Source of the DNA: Planctomycetaceae bacterium | GTDB lineage: Bacteria; Planctomycetota; Planctomycetia; Pirellulales; UBA1268 | Assembly (NCBI GenBank): GCA_947464585.1 | Contig: CANHYS010000092.1 | Coordinates: 1 to 7,376, forward strand | Direction of reading: 5' to 3' | Length of the DNA: 7,376 bases | In this document: one piece after another, positions 6,253 through 7,376 of the stretch | How positions within the stretch are numbered: position 1 is the first letter of the stretch | Layout: each line of letters starts with the position of its first letter | Made by a program: the position numbers and the translations under genes | The notes under the pieces: model-generated | The model's input: the letters and a program-made list of their open reading frames with translations, nothing else | What the model was told of the DNA's origin: nothing | Database searches by the model: none

Positions 6253-6389
6253 TTTTCCGGCCCCGTCGACGGCGGTGAACCAGGGAAACGAGGGGTTTTA
6301 TCCGCTTGGACACCTGGTATCTCGGCGGCATGCAGCCCCTTCGTCGAAGACTCCCTATTGAGATCATGAGGCACCACAGAGGGGGGATG

Positions 6390-7376
6390 ATGCGCTGCAT
6401 TCCAAGGGGGATTCCCAGATCGACGCGGCTGGAACTGCTGTGGGCCGTCCATCTGTGTTGTGGTCTGGCCGCCGGAGTCGTCGCGGTGGCGCGGCCAGCT
6501 CAGGCGGACGAGGGCTCGGCCGTTGCTGACCAGGTGGTCGCCGAGTCGGCTGATTCGGAGGACCCATTTGCCGCAGTGGATGAGCCGGCGGCATCGACAG
6601 TCGGGCCGCGTGGGGGGCGTGTGCGGGTCAGGCTCGACGTCACGGGCGAACTCCTGGCCCCCGCCGGCCCCGATGCGGCGGCGGTTCGCGAGGCGGTCGA
6701 AATGGCTGCGCGGTTTGATTTCGAGGAGACGTCGCTCCCCCCCTCCGCTCCGGAGGCGGCCACGGTGGTTCGTCGCACGTACCGAGATGCCACGGCATCG
6801 ATGCGGGTTGGAGATGCCACCACCGCCACCACGCTCGGAGCCGATGCCCGCCAACTCCTGGTGGCCCGCCAGGGCACGACGCCGATGCCCTATCTCGACG
6901 ATGGCTTTCTGTCGGGTGAGGAGTCCGACCTGCTCGAGACGCCGTTTGACTCACTCCTGATCGACGACCTCCTTCCCAGAGAGCCGGTGTCGATCGGTCA
7001 GGTGTGGGAGATTCCGGCGGACATCACCGCCGGCCTCCTGGCCATTGATACGGTGGAGTCGGGGGTGATCGAGGCCCGCATCCAGGATGCCGCCGACGCC
7101 CGAGCAACCGTCACGTTCGCCGGCATCATCGACGGGGCCGTCGACGGCGTGCCGACCCACGTGACCGTCGAGGGCAGCTTTGCCGTGGCGGCGAGGACCA
7201 TCGAAGCAACGGCTGAGAGCACCGATTCCGAACCTGCCCGTCACCAACTGCACGGCCGCGTCGCCCAGGTGTCGGCCGTGATTCGGGAACGACGTCAGGC
7301 GAGCCATGTTGCGCCCGGATTCGATGTCGAGGCGCGACTGCTCGTGGCCCGCACGTCACTGGAACCTGGCTTGGAA
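6390..7376 (+). CDS. Secreted protein of unknown function, 5' part (runs off the right edge)
   Basis: An open frame without a stop runs to the last base, giving 329 residues of an incomplete protein. ATG 6390 (or ATG 6387 next to it) is favoured because the purine-rich GAGGGGGG directly upstream can serve as a ribosome site; in-frame ATGs at 6366 and 6330 have none. Residues 11-39 form a signal peptide: Arg before, hydrophobic LLWAVHLCCGLAAGVVAVA, and a likely cut after AQA39. The mature part starts acidic and Ala-rich (about 40-70). From about 75 it looks beta-rich, with alternating hydrophobic strands such as RVRVRLDVTGELL and VTVEGSFAV. Notable motifs are LLPREPVSIGQVWEIP (195-210) and HVAPGFDVEARLLVAR (306-321). 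The layout (signal peptide, 'PVSIGQVWEIP' segment, repeated beta stretches) resembles planctomycete secreted proteins of unknown function, but I cannot name a family. No catalytic motif or membrane anchor is visible. GC-rich third codon positions support it over overlapping Arg-rich frames. Confidence 0.8.
   Translation, partial: MRCIPRGIPRSTRLELLWAVHLCCGLAAGVVAVARPAQADEGSAVADQVVAESADSEDPFAAVDEPAASTVGPRGGRVRVRLDVTGELLAPAGPDAAAVREAVEMAARFDFEETSLPPSAPEAATVVRRTYRDATASMRVGDATTATTLGADARQLLVARQGTTPMPYLDDGFLSGEESDLLETPFDSLLIDDLLPREPVSIGQVWEIPADITAGLLAIDTVESGVIEARIQDAADARATVTFAGIIDGAVDGVPTHVTVEGSFAVAARTIEATAESTDSEPARHQLHGRVAQVSAVIRERRQASHVAPGFDVEARLLVARTSLEPGLE

Larger units (their letters stand above)
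5966..6389. other. 424-bp divergent intergenic region (sigma gene / secreted protein gene)
   Basis: I see no convincing gene here; the short frames on both strands have no ribosome site or recognisable domain. On the minus strand it must hold the sigma promoter and leader. A possible -10 box, TATAAC (6085-6080), lies 114 bases before the ATG without a good -35. The predicted leader contains a 6-bp hairpin with a UGGA loop (6041-6056, one G-T pair) and then a T-rich stretch (about 6009-6030). Toward the right are a large dyad (6183-6217), a run of eight G (6233-6240) directly followed by the palindrome at 6241-6252, and a second palindrome CCGTCGACGG at 6263-6272. The 10-mer GGTATCTCGG occurs at both 6225-6234 and 6316-6325. 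No clear promoter for the rightward gene was found. Confidence 0.6.

Noticed and set aside
6068..6400. A 110-codon minus-strand frame in the intergenic region
   Set aside because: It is Arg-rich with no domain or ribosome site, it overlaps the start of the rightward secreted-protein gene, and it covers the dyads. It looks like a chance open frame in GC-rich DNA.
6460..6960. A + strand frame of 166 codons and overlapping minus-strand frames over the last gene
   Set aside because: They are Arg/Pro-rich products typical of shadow frames. The frame from 6390 has a signal peptide, a GC-rich third position and stays open to the edge.
1..7376. Mobile element, CRISPR array, tRNA or rRNA
   Set aside because: No transposase or integrase, no regular direct repeats with spacers, and no tRNA- or rRNA-like segment was seen on either strand.

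Overview
The window is GC-rich DNA with tightly packed genes on both strands. Gene content points to a planctomycete, probably of the Pirellulales type. The clues are a double-module parvulin-like protein, a sigma-70 factor with an HTH-rich N-terminal half, and a J-domain protein carrying 'LTDEGL..L.GLTSLRSLDLRGT'-type leucine-rich repeats. This assignment rests on family recognition, not on a database search.

Layout from left to right: (1) The 3' end of a cysteine synthase gene (cysK, + strand) enters from the left edge. (2) Eleven bases later it meets, tail to tail, a minus-strand pair of genes: a J-domain/LRR protein followed 7 bases downstream by a secreted alpha/beta-hydrolase. The pair is probably one transcription unit. 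(3) A short divergent control region (about 2220-2357) has a plausible sigma-70-type promoter on the + strand, flanked by a perfect 9-bp inverted repeat. (4) From there a 690-residue exported protein with two SurA/PpiC-like modules is read on the + strand from a perfect Shine-Dalgarno sequence. Both rotamase-like domains lack the usual parvulin histidines. (5) Fourteen bases after its stop it meets, again tail to tail, a minus-strand sigma-70 family factor. That factor has three predicted HTH segments ahead of sigma regions 1.2, 2 and 4, and appears to lack region 3. (6) A 424-bp non-coding divergent region (5966-6389) follows, containing two strong dyads. (7) The window ends inside a + strand gene for a secreted protein of unknown function, open to the right edge.

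Functionally, the middle of the window is loosely about protein folding: a J-domain co-chaperone diverges from an exported parvulin-like chaperone. Since one is predicted cytosolic and the other exported, joint work is only an inference. The sigma factor may regulate a specific promoter class, given its changed -10-recognition residues. I found no mobile element, CRISPR array, tRNA or rRNA, and no clearly new multi-gene system. The best leads are the sigma factor architecture, the His-less duplicated parvulin, the J-domain/LRR fusion and the symmetric divergent control region.
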